Positions 25,207 to 34,969 of a DNA stretch of 64,000 bases are shown piece after piece. The notes beneath the pieces were generated by a model, which worked only from the letters and a program-made list of their open reading frames with translations, was not told the origin of the DNA and made no database searches. Position 1 is the first letter of the stretch. The number at the start of each line of letters is the position of its first letter. Position numbers and translations under genes: made by a program. Source of the stretch: Promethearchaeota archaeon Loki_b31 (lineage in GTDB: Archaea; Asgardarchaeota; Lokiarchaeia; Sigyniarchaeales; SOKP01). The stretch spans positions 1 to 64,000 of the forward strand of contig NJBI01000006.1 of NCBI GenBank assembly GCA_005222975.1, read 5' to 3'.

Positions 25207-27015
25207 ATGAACGCTGAATCAGAATCTAAGACTATCCGCGCTCCAATAGTTTGTATATTAGGCCATATAGACCACGGTAAAACCTCGATTCTAGATTACA
25301 TTCGAGGGACAGTAGTACAGCAAAGAGAAGCCGCTGGAATTACGCAACACATAGGAGCGTCTTATTTTCCAACAGAGGATGTTAGAGAGTTTTTAAGGAA
25401 ATCAAAACAAGAATTTGCTGAAAAAGAAATTCAATTACCTGGAATCCTAATTATAGACACTCCGGGTCACGCCGCGTTTATGAATCTTAGGAAAAGAGGT
25501 GGAGCCATTGCGGATATTGCGATTTTAGTAATTGATGTAACCGCTGGAAACATGCCAATTACGTGGGAATCAGTTAGAATTTTAAGAGAGCGGAAAGTGC
25601 CTTTTGTTATTGCGGCTAATAAAATCGATAGGATTTCTGGGTGGAAATCTACTAAAGACGCAGACTTTTTAGATTCATACAATAAGCAAAGACCCCATGT
25701 AAAAGATTTTCTTGACGAAAAACTAATACAAATTGGCGTAGATTTCTTACAAGAAGGCTTCAAAGGAATCGATCGATACGATAAAATAAAAGATTTTACT
25801 AAAAAAATAGCAATTGTACCTACAAGTGCTAAAACCGGAGAAGGAATATCTACCTTATTAATGGTTTTAATGGGTTTAGTACAGCAATTTTTAACGGAAA
25901 ACTTGAAGTTCTCGGAAGGCCCAGCTAAAGGCGTTGTTTTGGAAGTGAAGAAAGAAAAAGGACAAGGCATTACTATGGATGTTTTAATTTACGATGGTAT
26001 CATTAACAGAGGGGACGAATTTATTGTTGGTGGATTAGAAAAACCTATTAAATCTAAGGTTCGTGCGTTATTAAGACCCAAACCTATGGATGAAATAAGA
26101 GACCCGCGACAAAAATTTGATTTTGAAGAATTTGTAAGTGCCGCATCAGGAATTAAGATTTTAGCCCCCAATATAGACGATGTCGTTGCGGGTTCGCCAT
26201 TTAGAATCATTGGAACACCTTCTGAGGAAGAAATGATATATAATGAGATATTGGAAGAAGTTCAGAATATACGGATAAAAACAGATAAAGCGGGCGTTGT
26301 CTTGAAAGCTGACACTTTAGGATCGCTGGAAGCTTTAGAAAATCATTTTACAAAAAATGGTGTGAAAATATGTATTGCCGATGTCGGTTCAATTAAGAAA
26401 GAGGATATTATGAATGCAAATTTAGTTAAACTTCTTGATCCATATTCAGCAGTTGTTCTAGGTTTTAACGTGGCTATCTTGCCCGAAGCTGAGGAACAAG
26501 CAATAGCGGATAATGTTAGAATTTTTACAAATAACGTTATATATCGCTTACTTGAAGATTATATTGAGTATGCAGAAATAAGAAAAGCCGAGGATACCGC
26601 AAAAGGATTAAGCGAATTAGTTTTACCAGCAAAGCTACAGATGATTCCCGATTTTATATTTAGAAATTCAGATCCCGCAGTTTTTGGCGTACTTATAGAA
26701 GCAGGAACTTTATACCCGAAAGTTCCTTTAATAACTGCTAAAGGAGTAAAAGCTAGAAGAGTTCACCAAATTCAAGATAAAGGAAAGACCGTAGAGAAAG
26801 CTGGAAAAGATAACGAAGTTGCTATTTCTATTCGTGGCATAGAAATAGGAAGAGATATAGAAAAAGACGAAACCTTATATGTTAATGTACCCGAATCTCA
26901 TGTAAGGCAATTAATGGGAAAATTTCTCGATGAATTAACCGTAGATCAAAAGCAAGCTTTACGAGAATATATCATAATCCAACGTAAACTCCAACATCCT
27001 TGGTGGGGTATGTAG
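25207..27015 (+). CDS. infB: translation initiation factor aIF5B
   Basis: 602 residues with G1 GHIDHGKTS near residue 19, G3 DTPGHAAF near residue 87 and G4 NKID near residue 141. The length and ordering match archaeal aIF5B (about 600 residues), without the bacterial N-terminal region. The C-terminal domain ends EYIIIQRKLQ as in the family, where it contacts aIF1A and initiator tRNA. The GTPase promotes subunit joining. No intein. It stands alone between uvrA and the dehydrogenase pair. Confidence 0.96.
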   Translation: MNAESESKTIRAPIVCILGHIDHGKTSILDYIRGTVVQQREAAGITQHIGASYFPTEDVREFLRKSKQEFAEKEIQLPGILIIDTPGHAAFMNLRKRGGAIADIAILVIDVTAGNMPITWESVRILRERKVPFVIAANKIDRISGWKSTKDADFLDSYNKQRPHVKDFLDEKLIQIGVDFLQEGFKGIDRYDKIKDFTKKIAIVPTSAKTGEGISTLLMVLMGLVQQFLTENLKFSEGPAKGVVLEVKKEKGQGITMDVLIYDGIINRGDEFIVGGLEKPIKSKVRALLRPKPMDEIRDPRQKFDFEEFVSAASGIKILAPNIDDVVAGSPFRIIGTPSEEEMIYNEILEEVQNIRIKTDKAGVVLKADTLGSLEALENHFTKNGVKICIADVGSIKKEDIMNANLVKLLDPYSAVVLGFNVAILPEAEEQAIADNVRIFTNNVIYRLLEDYIEYAEIRKAEDTAKGLSELVLPAKLQMIPDFIFRNSDPAVFGVLIEAGTLYPKVPLITAKGVKARRVHQIQDKGKTVEKAGKDNEVAISIRGIEIGRDIEKDETLYVNVPESHVRQLMGKFLDELTVDQKQALREYIIIQRKLQHPWWGM

Positions 27016-27109
27016 AAATAGGCTACTTAAATTAATTCTAACTTAATTTTATAATCCTTTTTTTAAAATAATTAAAAAATTTAAAATATTAAGACTGAAA
27101 AATAATATT

Positions 27110-28402
27110 GTGAAAGGAATCGTTTTTGAATTTAAATTAAGAAAATTAATAATCGCCAAGATTGCGGGTTTTTTCCGATTAAAAGGATATCTTTCGAGAT
27201 TTGGACCTTTCCGCTTAAAAGACCTACCAGATCCACCGATTAGGGGTGATAATTGGGTAGTAGTTCGCACAGAATATTGTGGTATCTGTGGTAGTGATAC
27301 AAAACAAGTGTTCCTTCATGGAAATAGAGACAATCCTCTAATTGGATTGATATCTTTCCCTCAAGTATTAGGTCATGAAGTTGTTGGAACAATAGTTCGT
27401 ACTGGACCATTTGTTAATATAAGAATTGGCACTAGGATAACCCTTTATCCAAATATTAGTTGCAAGCCAAGAAATCTTCCACCATGTAAAGCCTGTCAAG
27501 AAGGAGATTATACATTATGTAGAAATTTCACCCATGGGAATCTTTCTCCAGGAATCCATACAGGTAATAGCAGTGACGCTACAGGCGGATTTGCTGAACT
27601 TCTTCCTGCTCATGAGTGGATGGTATTCCCGATCCCTGATGGAATTACTTGGAAACAAGCAATCATTGCCGATCCTTTTTCAGTAGCATTTCACTCCATC
27701 TTAAAAGTCTTACCCTCGCCTGGTTCTATATGTGCAGTTTACGGTTGTGGAACCTTAGGTTTATTGACTATCCAAATTTTAAAACATGTTTTTGAAGGCC
27801 TTACTGTTATTGCTATTGCTCGTTTTCCCCATCAAGCTGATATGGCAAAACAATTCGGCGCTGATATTATTTTAAAACATAGACCAACACAAAAAATTAT
27901 AGAACAAATAGCCTCGTATGTGAATTGTGATGTGTATTATATCAACGGTAAAAAACCTTGGTTAATTGAAGGGGTTGATTTTCTCTTCGATACTGTAGCT
28001 TCAAATGAAACTTTAGAGATTGGACTCAGAATTGTAAAAGCTAGAGAGAAAGTATCTAATAACACTAATTTAGATCTAATTAGTACTCCTGGAGCGATTG
28101 TTATGACGGGTGTTTCTACTCCTAAACGTTTTGAATGGACGCCTTGGTACTTTAAAGAAATCAGGATTATAGGCTCCAATGCTTTTGGAGATGAAACTTT
28201 TGAGGGCCGACGTGAACATGCTTATAAGCATTATTTTAAATTTCTTAACGAAGGTCTTTTTGATCCTTCTCCAATCATTACACACACATTTCCATTAAAA
28301 AAATTTAAAGATGCTTTAGTAACAACTGCAAAGCAAAAGAAAAATAAATCTATAAAAGTCATTTTAACTCATAAAACCAACAGGCAGGTTGATATAAAAT
28401 GA
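27110..28402 (+). CDS. zinc-dependent alcohol dehydrogenase family, copy 1
   Basis: 430 residues of the medium-chain dehydrogenase type. Catalytic zinc ligands are C of CGICGSD and HE of LGHEVVG. A structural-zinc-like cluster is CKPRNLPPCKACQEGDYTLC. The cofactor fold has GCGTLG near residue 208. Start is GTG. The next gene begins within its stop codon (ATGA overlap at 28399), so the two are translationally coupled; the proteins are clear paralogs. The ~45-residue N-terminal lead before the catalytic domain is unusual and hydrophobic-basic. Substrate cannot be told; sugar, polyol or glycerol-type alcohols are possible. Confidence 0.88.
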   Translation: MKGIVFEFKLRKLIIAKIAGFFRLKGYLSRFGPFRLKDLPDPPIRGDNWVVVRTEYCGICGSDTKQVFLHGNRDNPLIGLISFPQVLGHEVVGTIVRTGPFVNIRIGTRITLYPNISCKPRNLPPCKACQEGDYTLCRNFTHGNLSPGIHTGNSSDATGGFAELLPAHEWMVFPIPDGITWKQAIIADPFSVAFHSILKVLPSPGSICAVYGCGTLGLLTIQILKHVFEGLTVIAIARFPHQADMAKQFGADIILKHRPTQKIIEQIASYVNCDVYYINGKKPWLIEGVDFLFDTVASNETLEIGLRIVKAREKVSNNTNLDLISTPGAIVMTGVSTPKRFEWTPWYFKEIRIIGSNAFGDETFEGRREHAYKHYFKFLNEGLFDPSPIITHTFPLKKFKDALVTTAKQKKNKSIKVILTHKTNRQVDIK

Positions 28403-29649
28403 ATTCAAAAGATCAAATTAATACAATGCCTGCTTTACAGTTTCAAATGAAACTGATTAAGTTATTTAAAAGCTTAATTCGTGGTCGTAGAAACCCTGCA
28501 GGTTATTGGAAAAAAGGAGGGGCTATTGTGTTTAATCAAATCCCCATTCCCTCGTTAATTTCTGACAAGTGGGTCATTGTAAAAACAGTTTATTGTGGAA
28601 TATGTGGAAGCGATATGAAAGAAATTACTTTAAATGGAGCTCGTGATAATCCTATCCAAAGTTTTGTTAGTTTTCCACATACTATTGGCCATGAAATCGT
28701 AGGTATCATCGATCAAGTGGGTTCCGCGGTGAAAAAAGTAAATATTGGCGATCGTGTAGTGATAAATCCCTGGTTTTCCTGTGAACCTCGTGGAATTTCT
28801 CCTAAATGTTCCCGATGTCAAAAAGGTGATTTTAATCATTGTCGTAATTTTCAAAGAGGGCAGCTACCTACTGGAATGCACCTTGGCATTACGAAAGGTT
28901 TTGGAGGCTATGCTCCATATGTTGCAGTGCACGAATCTCAGTGTTTTGTTATACCTGATGGTATCACTTTTGATAAGGCAATATTAGCTGATCCTTTTGC
29001 TGTTACTTTTCATTCGTGTTTGTTACTCAACCCTAAACCTGATAATTTGATATTAGTTTATGGATTAGGGGTACTTGGATTAGCCACTGTAATGTGTTTA
29101 AAAAATATCTTTAAAATAAAACATGTAATCGCAGTTGGTAGATATGAGTTTCAAAAAGAGCAGGCATTACAAAGTGGTGCAGATCATGTATTCATGGGTA
29201 GCGCAGCTGATTTAATCAGAGATATAGCTTCCACCCTAAACCTGGAATTGATAAAGCCAAAAGGGGGCTTGATATGGGCAATTGACGGTGTTGATGGAAT
29301 TATTGATACAATTGGGTCCGTAGAAACTTTTGAAGTGGGAATACGAGTGTTAACTACGAAAGGCCGCCTTATATTTACAGGAGTATCTACACCTCATCGC
29401 TGTGAAAATACACCACATTATTTTAAAGAACTAGAAATTATAGGTTCGTGCGGGGCTGTGGTCGAAGATTTTCAAGGAAAAAGATCCAACGCTTTTCAAT
29501 TCTTTTTAGAATTTCTTGACAAGAAGTTATTCGATCCTAGTCCTTTGTTAACTCATAAGTTCCTACTTGAAGATTATAAAAATGCTTTTAATACATTGGT
29601 AACAAAAAGAGACTCTCAAGCCATAAAGGTTGTGTTTGATTTTACTTGA
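28399..29649 (+). CDS. zinc-dependent alcohol dehydrogenase family, copy 2
   Basis: 416 residues, paralog of the preceding gene with the same signatures: CGICGSDMKE, TIGHEIVG, a structural Cys cluster CEPRGISPKCSRCQKGDFN and GLGVLG in the Rossmann fold. Both carry an N-terminal basic segment and the phrase TGVSTPHR in the C-terminal half. Overlap with the upstream gene by four bases implies one transcript and possibly a heteromeric enzyme. The pair ahead of an M28 peptidase does not reveal the substrate. Confidence 0.88.
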   Translation: MNSKDQINTMPALQFQMKLIKLFKSLIRGRRNPAGYWKKGGAIVFNQIPIPSLISDKWVIVKTVYCGICGSDMKEITLNGARDNPIQSFVSFPHTIGHEIVGIIDQVGSAVKKVNIGDRVVINPWFSCEPRGISPKCSRCQKGDFNHCRNFQRGQLPTGMHLGITKGFGGYAPYVAVHESQCFVIPDGITFDKAILADPFAVTFHSCLLLNPKPDNLILVYGLGVLGLATVMCLKNIFKIKHVIAVGRYEFQKEQALQSGADHVFMGSAADLIRDIASTLNLELIKPKGGLIWAIDGVDGIIDTIGSVETFEVGIRVLTTKGRLIFTGVSTPHRCENTPHYFKELEIIGSCGAVVEDFQGKRSNAFQFFLEFLDKKLFDPSPLLTHKFLLEDYKNAFNTLVTKRDSQAIKVVFDFT

Positions 29650-29741
29650 AATTAAGATTTGGGTAAATTGTAATGAATAATAGGTGGAAAATAGATATCT
29701 ATCGTGATGGCGATGAAATAAATATACTAAGGGTTTTGTAA

Positions 29742-30941
29742 TTGAATGCGTTAGGCTCTGATAAACAAATTGAAAAAAATATGAGGAATTTTATAAGTGA
29801 AATATGTGAAACTATTGGACCAAGGAAATCTTGCAGCGAAAATGAGGCTCAATTAGCATTATATTTTCATGAAGAAATTAAAGAATATTGCGATGAGGTT
29901 GATATTGACAATTTTGTTGTACATCCGGGAGCTTATAAAGCCGCATTTCGAATCCCTATGATTTTGTATTTACTATCGCTTATTTTTTATTGGTATTATC
30001 CTTTAATTAGTTTGATATTAATCGTTTTATCATTTCTGATTTTGTTTGGGGAGATGAGTTTAGCCAAAGAGATTATTGATTTTATGTTTCCAAAAAAGAA
30101 ATCTCAAAATGTTATTGGAAAAATTAAGCCAAAAAATCAGACAAGTGAATTAATTATAATCGGGAGTCATATAGATTCAAGTTGTGAATTTCCATTAATG
30201 AGAAAACTTAAATATGGTTTTATTGGAATACTTGCGATTAATCTTTTTCTAAATGTAATATTATTGGTAATCTTAATTATGAAAAATTTCTTAATTTTAA
30301 TTCAATTAGAAACATTGCTACTTAGTATTGAAATACTTTTTTTTTGGGTTTTTCTCATCTTAATACCTACTACGATACTTCAATTATTCTTTATAATATC
30401 AAATCGTCCTGTTATGGGTGCCAATGATAATTTATCTGGTGTGGCAGTATGCTATGAAATTGCTAAAAATTTAAATCTTCCAGAAAATAAACCTAAGAAT
30501 GTTGAGGTTTGGATTTGTGCCTTTGGTTGCGAAGAGATTGGTTCGAAAGGAAGTAGACATTTTGTTAAAGAATATTTGAAAGATATTAAAAAAGCAAAAA
30601 TAATAAATCTTGATATGCTTGGAAATAAAGATGCCCCACTCTTAATTACTACAGCGGAAATTTTTGGGTTTGTAAAAACAGATAAAAAAATGAATGAATT
30701 AATAAAAAATTCAGCTGAAAAATTAAATATTAAGATAAGAACCAAGTATAATATGGCCTTTACAGATTCATTAAGTTTCTGTCGAAAACATTTATCTGCC
30801 ACATCAATAGTTACCTTACCAATTTCATCAAAAAAATTCTATTATCATACTAGGGATGATGTAGTTAGCAATATGAGTTTTGAAAATTTAATTAACGCCT
30901 TTAAAATATGTAATCATATAATTAAAAATTTAGATAAATAA
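29742..30941 (+). CDS. M28-family zinc peptidase with membrane segments inside the catalytic domain
   Basis: 399 residues. Metal-binding blocks of the M28 aminopeptidase family appear in order: IGSHIDSS (His/Asp), GANDNLSG (bridging Asp), GCEEIGSKG (catalytic Glu, ligand Glu), NLDMLGN and C-terminal YYHTRDD (His). Between the N-terminal lead and HIDSS lie two membrane helices (about residues 75-115), and between HIDSS and NDNLSG lie two or three more (about 165-225). The zinc site is thus split by membrane segments, unlike soluble M28 enzymes. Start is TTG at 29742 with AAGGG upstream. Probably a membrane-bound peptidase; the side of the membrane is unclear. Confidence 0.82.
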   Translation: MNALGSDKQIEKNMRNFISEICETIGPRKSCSENEAQLALYFHEEIKEYCDEVDIDNFVVHPGAYKAAFRIPMILYLLSLIFYWYYPLISLILIVLSFLILFGEMSLAKEIIDFMFPKKKSQNVIGKIKPKNQTSELIIIGSHIDSSCEFPLMRKLKYGFIGILAINLFLNVILLVILIMKNFLILIQLETLLLSIEILFFWVFLILIPTTILQLFFIISNRPVMGANDNLSGVAVCYEIAKNLNLPENKPKNVEVWICAFGCEEIGSKGSRHFVKEYLKDIKKAKIINLDMLGNKDAPLLITTAEIFGFVKTDKKMNELIKNSAEKLNIKIRTKYNMAFTDSLSFCRKHLSATSIVTLPISSKKFYYHTRDDVVSNMSFENLINAFKICNHIIKNLDK

Positions 30942-31013
30942 CCATTAAAATAATGAAACTTAATCTTGAATTAAATATTAAATCTGGTAATTAAGGTTAA
31001 AGGATAAATAAAT

Positions 31014-32489
31014 ATGACTCTTTATGACGAATTAGTAAATATTGTAAGCGAAAAATATTGCACTGATAAAGATTATGTATGTGTAACTTATGCTAGAGGT
31101 TTAGATCCTTGCTTACCCGAAATAATCCCCCAAATTGTCATTCGTCCTGAATCAACAGAACAAATATCTGAAATAGTCGCAATTGCTAAAATACATAAAA
31201 CAGCTATTTTACCAAGAGGTGGTGGTTGCGGTTTGATGGGTGGTAGCAAACCTATAAAAAAAGAAACTATATTACTTGATCTCACGAGAAAGGATAAAAT
31301 TTTGGATATTGATGAGTTAAATCATACAGTCACTGTCCAATGTGGAATAAACTGGTCTCAACTTAATGCTAAACTTTTTGATATGGGGTTTTATACTGGA
31401 AATATGGGCCCTGGTTCAGGTTTAAATGCATCAATAGGAGGAGGATTATCTCATCATTCAGGAGGAGGTGGAGGGTGTGCAAAATATGGTAAATGTACTG
31501 AAAATTGTGTTGGTTTAGAAGTAGTTTTAGGAACTGGTGATGTTATCACGCTCGGGTCTCAAGAGAGTAGGTTTGTTGAAAAGCCATTTACACGACTTGG
31601 ATTTGGCTCAGATCTAATGGGAATTTTTCTTGGAGATAATGGAACGATGGGAATAAAGACTACAGCAACATTAAAAATATTTCCGAAGCCACCATTTTTT
31701 TCTGGAAAAACATTTTTTATTAAAGATAATTCTTATGAAAAAACCCGAGATATGGTTCAAGAAATGATTGCAAAGGGCTGGGCAAAGTCCCTTGGTATTT
31801 ACGATTTCTTTTATACGCCCCCTCCTTCTGTAATGGGAATTACCACTGATAAATTAATAGAAACATGGGGTGATATAAAAGGAGGTGTTATCTTTTATGT
31901 TATTGAGGCATTTGATGAACAAGTTTTAAATAGAAATACTCAGATTTTAGAAAATATAGCAAAGAAGTATTCTACAAGAGAATTAGGGCCAAGCATTGAA
32001 GAAGGAAACATCACTGATTGGTTTTATGGGGAACAAGGACACTGGCAGGTTTATCATCCCTTATTTTCTGTCATAGGTCCAGATTATTTTGCAGCAACCA
32101 CCGAGGTTATGGTTCCTATTTCACGCTTTCCAAAAATTTTGCATAAATTAGATGAGTGGGAAGAGGAACACCATGAAGACTTATTTGAAGCAGACGCCGA
32201 ATCTGGAGTGAGTCATGTCGTTATGCTAAATCATAATAGTTGCTATATTGGCAGTGGATTAGCAGCATCTCACGATGAAGAACTTAAAACTGATGTTATT
32301 AATTTGTGGAAAGATCAGTTCGAGTTTTTATTAAAAGAGGGGGCTGTTCTTTATATGTGTGGTCAAATTGGAAGCCAGGTAATCGTTGACTCAAGAATAT
32401 ATTCCGATAATTATTATAAATTCTTTAAAAAAGTTAAAAATATAGTAGACCCTGACAATATTATAAGTCCAGGTAAATTCCGGTTTTGA
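31014..32489 (+). CDS. FAD-linked 2-hydroxyacid oxidase (GlcD/D-lactate dehydrogenase type)
   Basis: 491 residues with the PCMH-type FAD domain: a substrate and ribityl-binding block PRGGGCGLMGG near residue 67, NMGPGSG and GGGLSHHSGGGGG near residue 140, and the C-terminal closing motif DPDNIISPGKF. The family oxidises glycolate, lactate or related 2-hydroxy acids. It is followed 64 bases later by a CCG-domain iron-sulfur protein, the standard partner (GlcF-like), so the pair probably forms a membrane-peripheral dehydrogenase passing electrons to an unknown acceptor. Confidence 0.88.
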   Translation: MTLYDELVNIVSEKYCTDKDYVCVTYARGLDPCLPEIIPQIVIRPESTEQISEIVAIAKIHKTAILPRGGGCGLMGGSKPIKKETILLDLTRKDKILDIDELNHTVTVQCGINWSQLNAKLFDMGFYTGNMGPGSGLNASIGGGLSHHSGGGGGCAKYGKCTENCVGLEVVLGTGDVITLGSQESRFVEKPFTRLGFGSDLMGIFLGDNGTMGIKTTATLKIFPKPPFFSGKTFFIKDNSYEKTRDMVQEMIAKGWAKSLGIYDFFYTPPPSVMGITTDKLIETWGDIKGGVIFYVIEAFDEQVLNRNTQILENIAKKYSTRELGPSIEEGNITDWFYGEQGHWQVYHPLFSVIGPDYFAATTEVMVPISRFPKILHKLDEWEEEHHEDLFEADAESGVSHVVMLNHNSCYIGSGLAASHDEELKTDVINLWKDQFEFLLKEGAVLYMCGQIGSQVIVDSRIYSDNYYKFFKKVKNIVDPDNIISPGKFRF

Positions 32490-32553
32490 AATATAAAAAT
32501 TAGGTTTAAAAGTACGTTGTATTAATATAAACCGCGATTCTCTTTAACAAAAA

Positions 32554-33792
32554 GTGAAAAATATGACAGAAAAATTGAAAAGAATTTCAGATTTAGAAGA
32601 AAGAATTCTTTCTTGTGTAGCTGTTGGAGATTGCAGAGGGGCACTTAAAGGTTCTTTTAAAAATCCTATTCTTGAAGCAGCTTGTCCTATGAGAGATCAT
32701 GGACCTGGTTTCGAAGCCTTTTTTGCACGAGGGAGATTTACATTAGCGCGAGCTCTACTTGATAAAAAGATAGAACCAAGTGAAGGACTCGCAGAAATAA
32801 TTTATCAATGTACTCTTTGTGGTGCTTGTAGGGAGGTGTGCAATAATCCAGAAAGTCCCTGCATGTCTATTTCTGCAAGAGAAAATATTGGAGACCATAT
32901 AGAGATATGGGAGGCTTTAAGAGCGGATTTAGTAGATTTAGGAGTAGCTCCTTTACCTAGACATAAAGAAATTACCGCGCATGAAATAGTAGAACATAAT
33001 CCATATTTTGAAAAGCATAACGATCGACTAAATTGGATACCTAAGGATTTTAAATTTTTACATAAAGGAGGAGACGCTTTGTTTTTTGTAGGATGCACTT
33101 CTGCTTATCGTTTGAATAATATATCTTCTACATTTCTCGAAATAGCAAATAAATCTGACATAAAATTATCAATATCACCTAATGAATGGTGTTGTGGATC
33201 TGTAAATTTAAGAACTGGCGCAGAAAATATCTTTAAAGATTTAGCAGAACACAATTTAACTGTTTTTAAAGATTTTGAAGTAGATAAAATAGTTACTACA
33301 TGTGCCGGGTGTTACAGGACTCTCAAAAACGATTACCCTAAATATCTAGAAGATTGGGATTTTGAAGTGCTTCATTCCATAGAAATGATAGATGAATTTC
33401 TTAACAGCGGAGAGATTAAAATCGCTAAAAAAATTGATGGAGTAATTACTTATCACGATCCTTGCCATTTAGGTAGACATTCTGGAGTATATAATGCTCC
33501 AAGAAATGTAATTGATGCTATAAGAAAAGATGAATTTGTTGAAATGAGGCATATTCGGAACTACTCCTACTGTTGTGGCGCAGGCGGCGGCGTAAAATCA
33601 GGGTTTCCGGATTTAGCACTTGAGATTGCAGTTGATAGAGTACAAGAGGCTGAAGAAACCGGTGCGAAGTTTTTAACAACAGTTTGTCCTTTCTGTCTTA
33701 CCAATTTTAAAGATGCTGTCAAGGAGATTAAATCTGACCTTATCGTAATCGATCTTCTTGAATTAGTTAATAAAGTAATTAATTATAAATAA
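32554..33792 (+). CDS. iron-sulfur oxidoreductase with two CCG domains (GlcF/HdrD-like)
   Basis: 412 residues. The N-terminal part has a ferredoxin-type cluster CTLCGACREVC with a second, looser Cys set upstream (CVAVGDC, ACP). Two cysteine-rich CCG modules follow: EWCCGS with TTCAGC, and DPCHLGRHSG with YCCGAGGG and VCPFC. The domain pattern is that of GlcF, GlpC and HdrD-like subunits that take electrons from a flavin partner. The upstream FAD oxidase is the obvious partner. No membrane segment is seen. Confidence 0.88.
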   Translation: MKNMTEKLKRISDLEERILSCVAVGDCRGALKGSFKNPILEAACPMRDHGPGFEAFFARGRFTLARALLDKKIEPSEGLAEIIYQCTLCGACREVCNNPESPCMSISARENIGDHIEIWEALRADLVDLGVAPLPRHKEITAHEIVEHNPYFEKHNDRLNWIPKDFKFLHKGGDALFFVGCTSAYRLNNISSTFLEIANKSDIKLSISPNEWCCGSVNLRTGAENIFKDLAEHNLTVFKDFEVDKIVTTCAGCYRTLKNDYPKYLEDWDFEVLHSIEMIDEFLNSGEIKIAKKIDGVITYHDPCHLGRHSGVYNAPRNVIDAIRKDEFVEMRHIRNYSYCCGAGGGVKSGFPDLALEIAVDRVQEAEETGAKFLTTVCPFCLTNFKDAVKEIKSDLIVIDLLELVNKVINYK

Positions 33793-33864
33793 AAGCGAAA
33801 TTCGTTATCTATCTTTTATATAACCATTTTCATAAAACCAATCAATTTGTTCTCTAATTGCAAT

Positions 33865-34821
33865 TCATAAGTTTGTTTTAGGCATCTTTAGTTCATTCCA
33901 GGCTTTTGAACAATCAAACACTCGAATTTCAGCAGAAGCAACACTCTCTAATGGTGTTTTTGGATCCTTATGCTTTAGCTTCCATGTAACCAATTCATCA
34001 AAAAAAGAAAAACCTATTACTAAAAATTTAGGAAATGATATATTTGGAGCTTTCTTACCCGCAACATCGGCAATTAAACGTAAAAAATCTCTTAATGCCA
34101 TATTTTTATTTCCAGCAATATATCTTTCTCCCGGTTTACCATTTTTTATTGCCAGTACATGTGCCATTGCCACATCCTTTACGGATACAACATTCAATTT
34201 TGTTTCGACAAACCCTGGCATTTGGCCGTTCATGAAATCTCTGATAATCCTCCCTGTAGGTGTTGGTTTTATGTCATAGGGACCGATTGGTACAGTTGGT
34301 AATATAGAACAAGTTGGTAATCCTTTTTTATTCCACTTTATCGCAACTAACTCACCTAAATACTTTGATATTTTATAATGACCAGGTAATTCTTTTTTAG
34401 TAGCAAATAGTTTTTCATCTCCGATAGAATTATCAGGTGGCATTCCAATAGCACTTTCGGAGCTAGTGAACACCACTTTTTTAATTCCTTTTTCTAAAGC
34501 TTTCTCCATTAATTTATCTGTAGCATAAACATTTACATCATAAATTGCTTTAATTTTCGCAGGATCTGCCCAAAACCACATAGGGACGAATGTATAAATT
34601 GCACCACCATGAATTATGAAATCACAATCATCCATTGCTTTACTAACGGATTCAATCTCTCTTAAATCTCCATAAGCAAATTCAATTTGTAGATCTTTAA
34701 TAGTGCTAATATTGGATGTTTTTCTAACAAATACTTTTACATCGTACCCTTTTTCTATAGCAGCACGAACAATATTTGCGCCAATAAAACCATTTGCACC
34801 AGTTATTAATACTTTAGCCAA
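33865..34821 (-). CDS. NAD(P)-dependent epimerase/reductase, extended SDR family
   Basis: 318 residues. The Rossmann motif GANGFIGANI is at residues 7-16, and the active site has TSSES and HYKISK (Tyr/Lys pair of Y-x3-K) near residue 150. The sequence resembles dihydroflavonol-4-reductase/3-beta-hydroxysteroid-dehydrogenase-like SDRs rather than classic sugar epimerases. Substrate unknown; sterol- or isoprenoid-type or nucleotide-sugar chemistry is possible. It is convergent with the iron-sulfur gene and divergent from cca. Confidence 0.82.
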   Translation of the reverse strand: MAKVLITGANGFIGANIVRAAIEKGYDVKVFVRKTSNISTIKDLQIEFAYGDLREIESVSKAMDDCDFIIHGGAIYTFVPMWFWADPAKIKAIYDVNVYATDKLMEKALEKGIKKVVFTSSESAIGMPPDNSIGDEKLFATKKELPGHYKISKYLGELVAIKWNKKGLPTCSILPTVPIGPYDIKPTPTGRIIRDFMNGQMPGFVETKLNVVSVKDVAMAHVLAIKNGKPGERYIAGNKNMALRDFLRLIADVAGKKAPNISFPKFLVIGFSFFDELVTWKLKHKDPKTPLESVASAEIRVFDCSKAWNELKMPKTNL

Positions 34822-34969
34822 GAAATAACAACCTTTTTGTTGATTCTTTTAATATATTATAATATAATTACACACGGTTTTATAAATTTTTAAAAATAAT
34901 TAAAACAAGAAATTTACTATTATATATATTTTAGAAATTTTTATAGAAAATGAAATCAAACTTGGTCTT

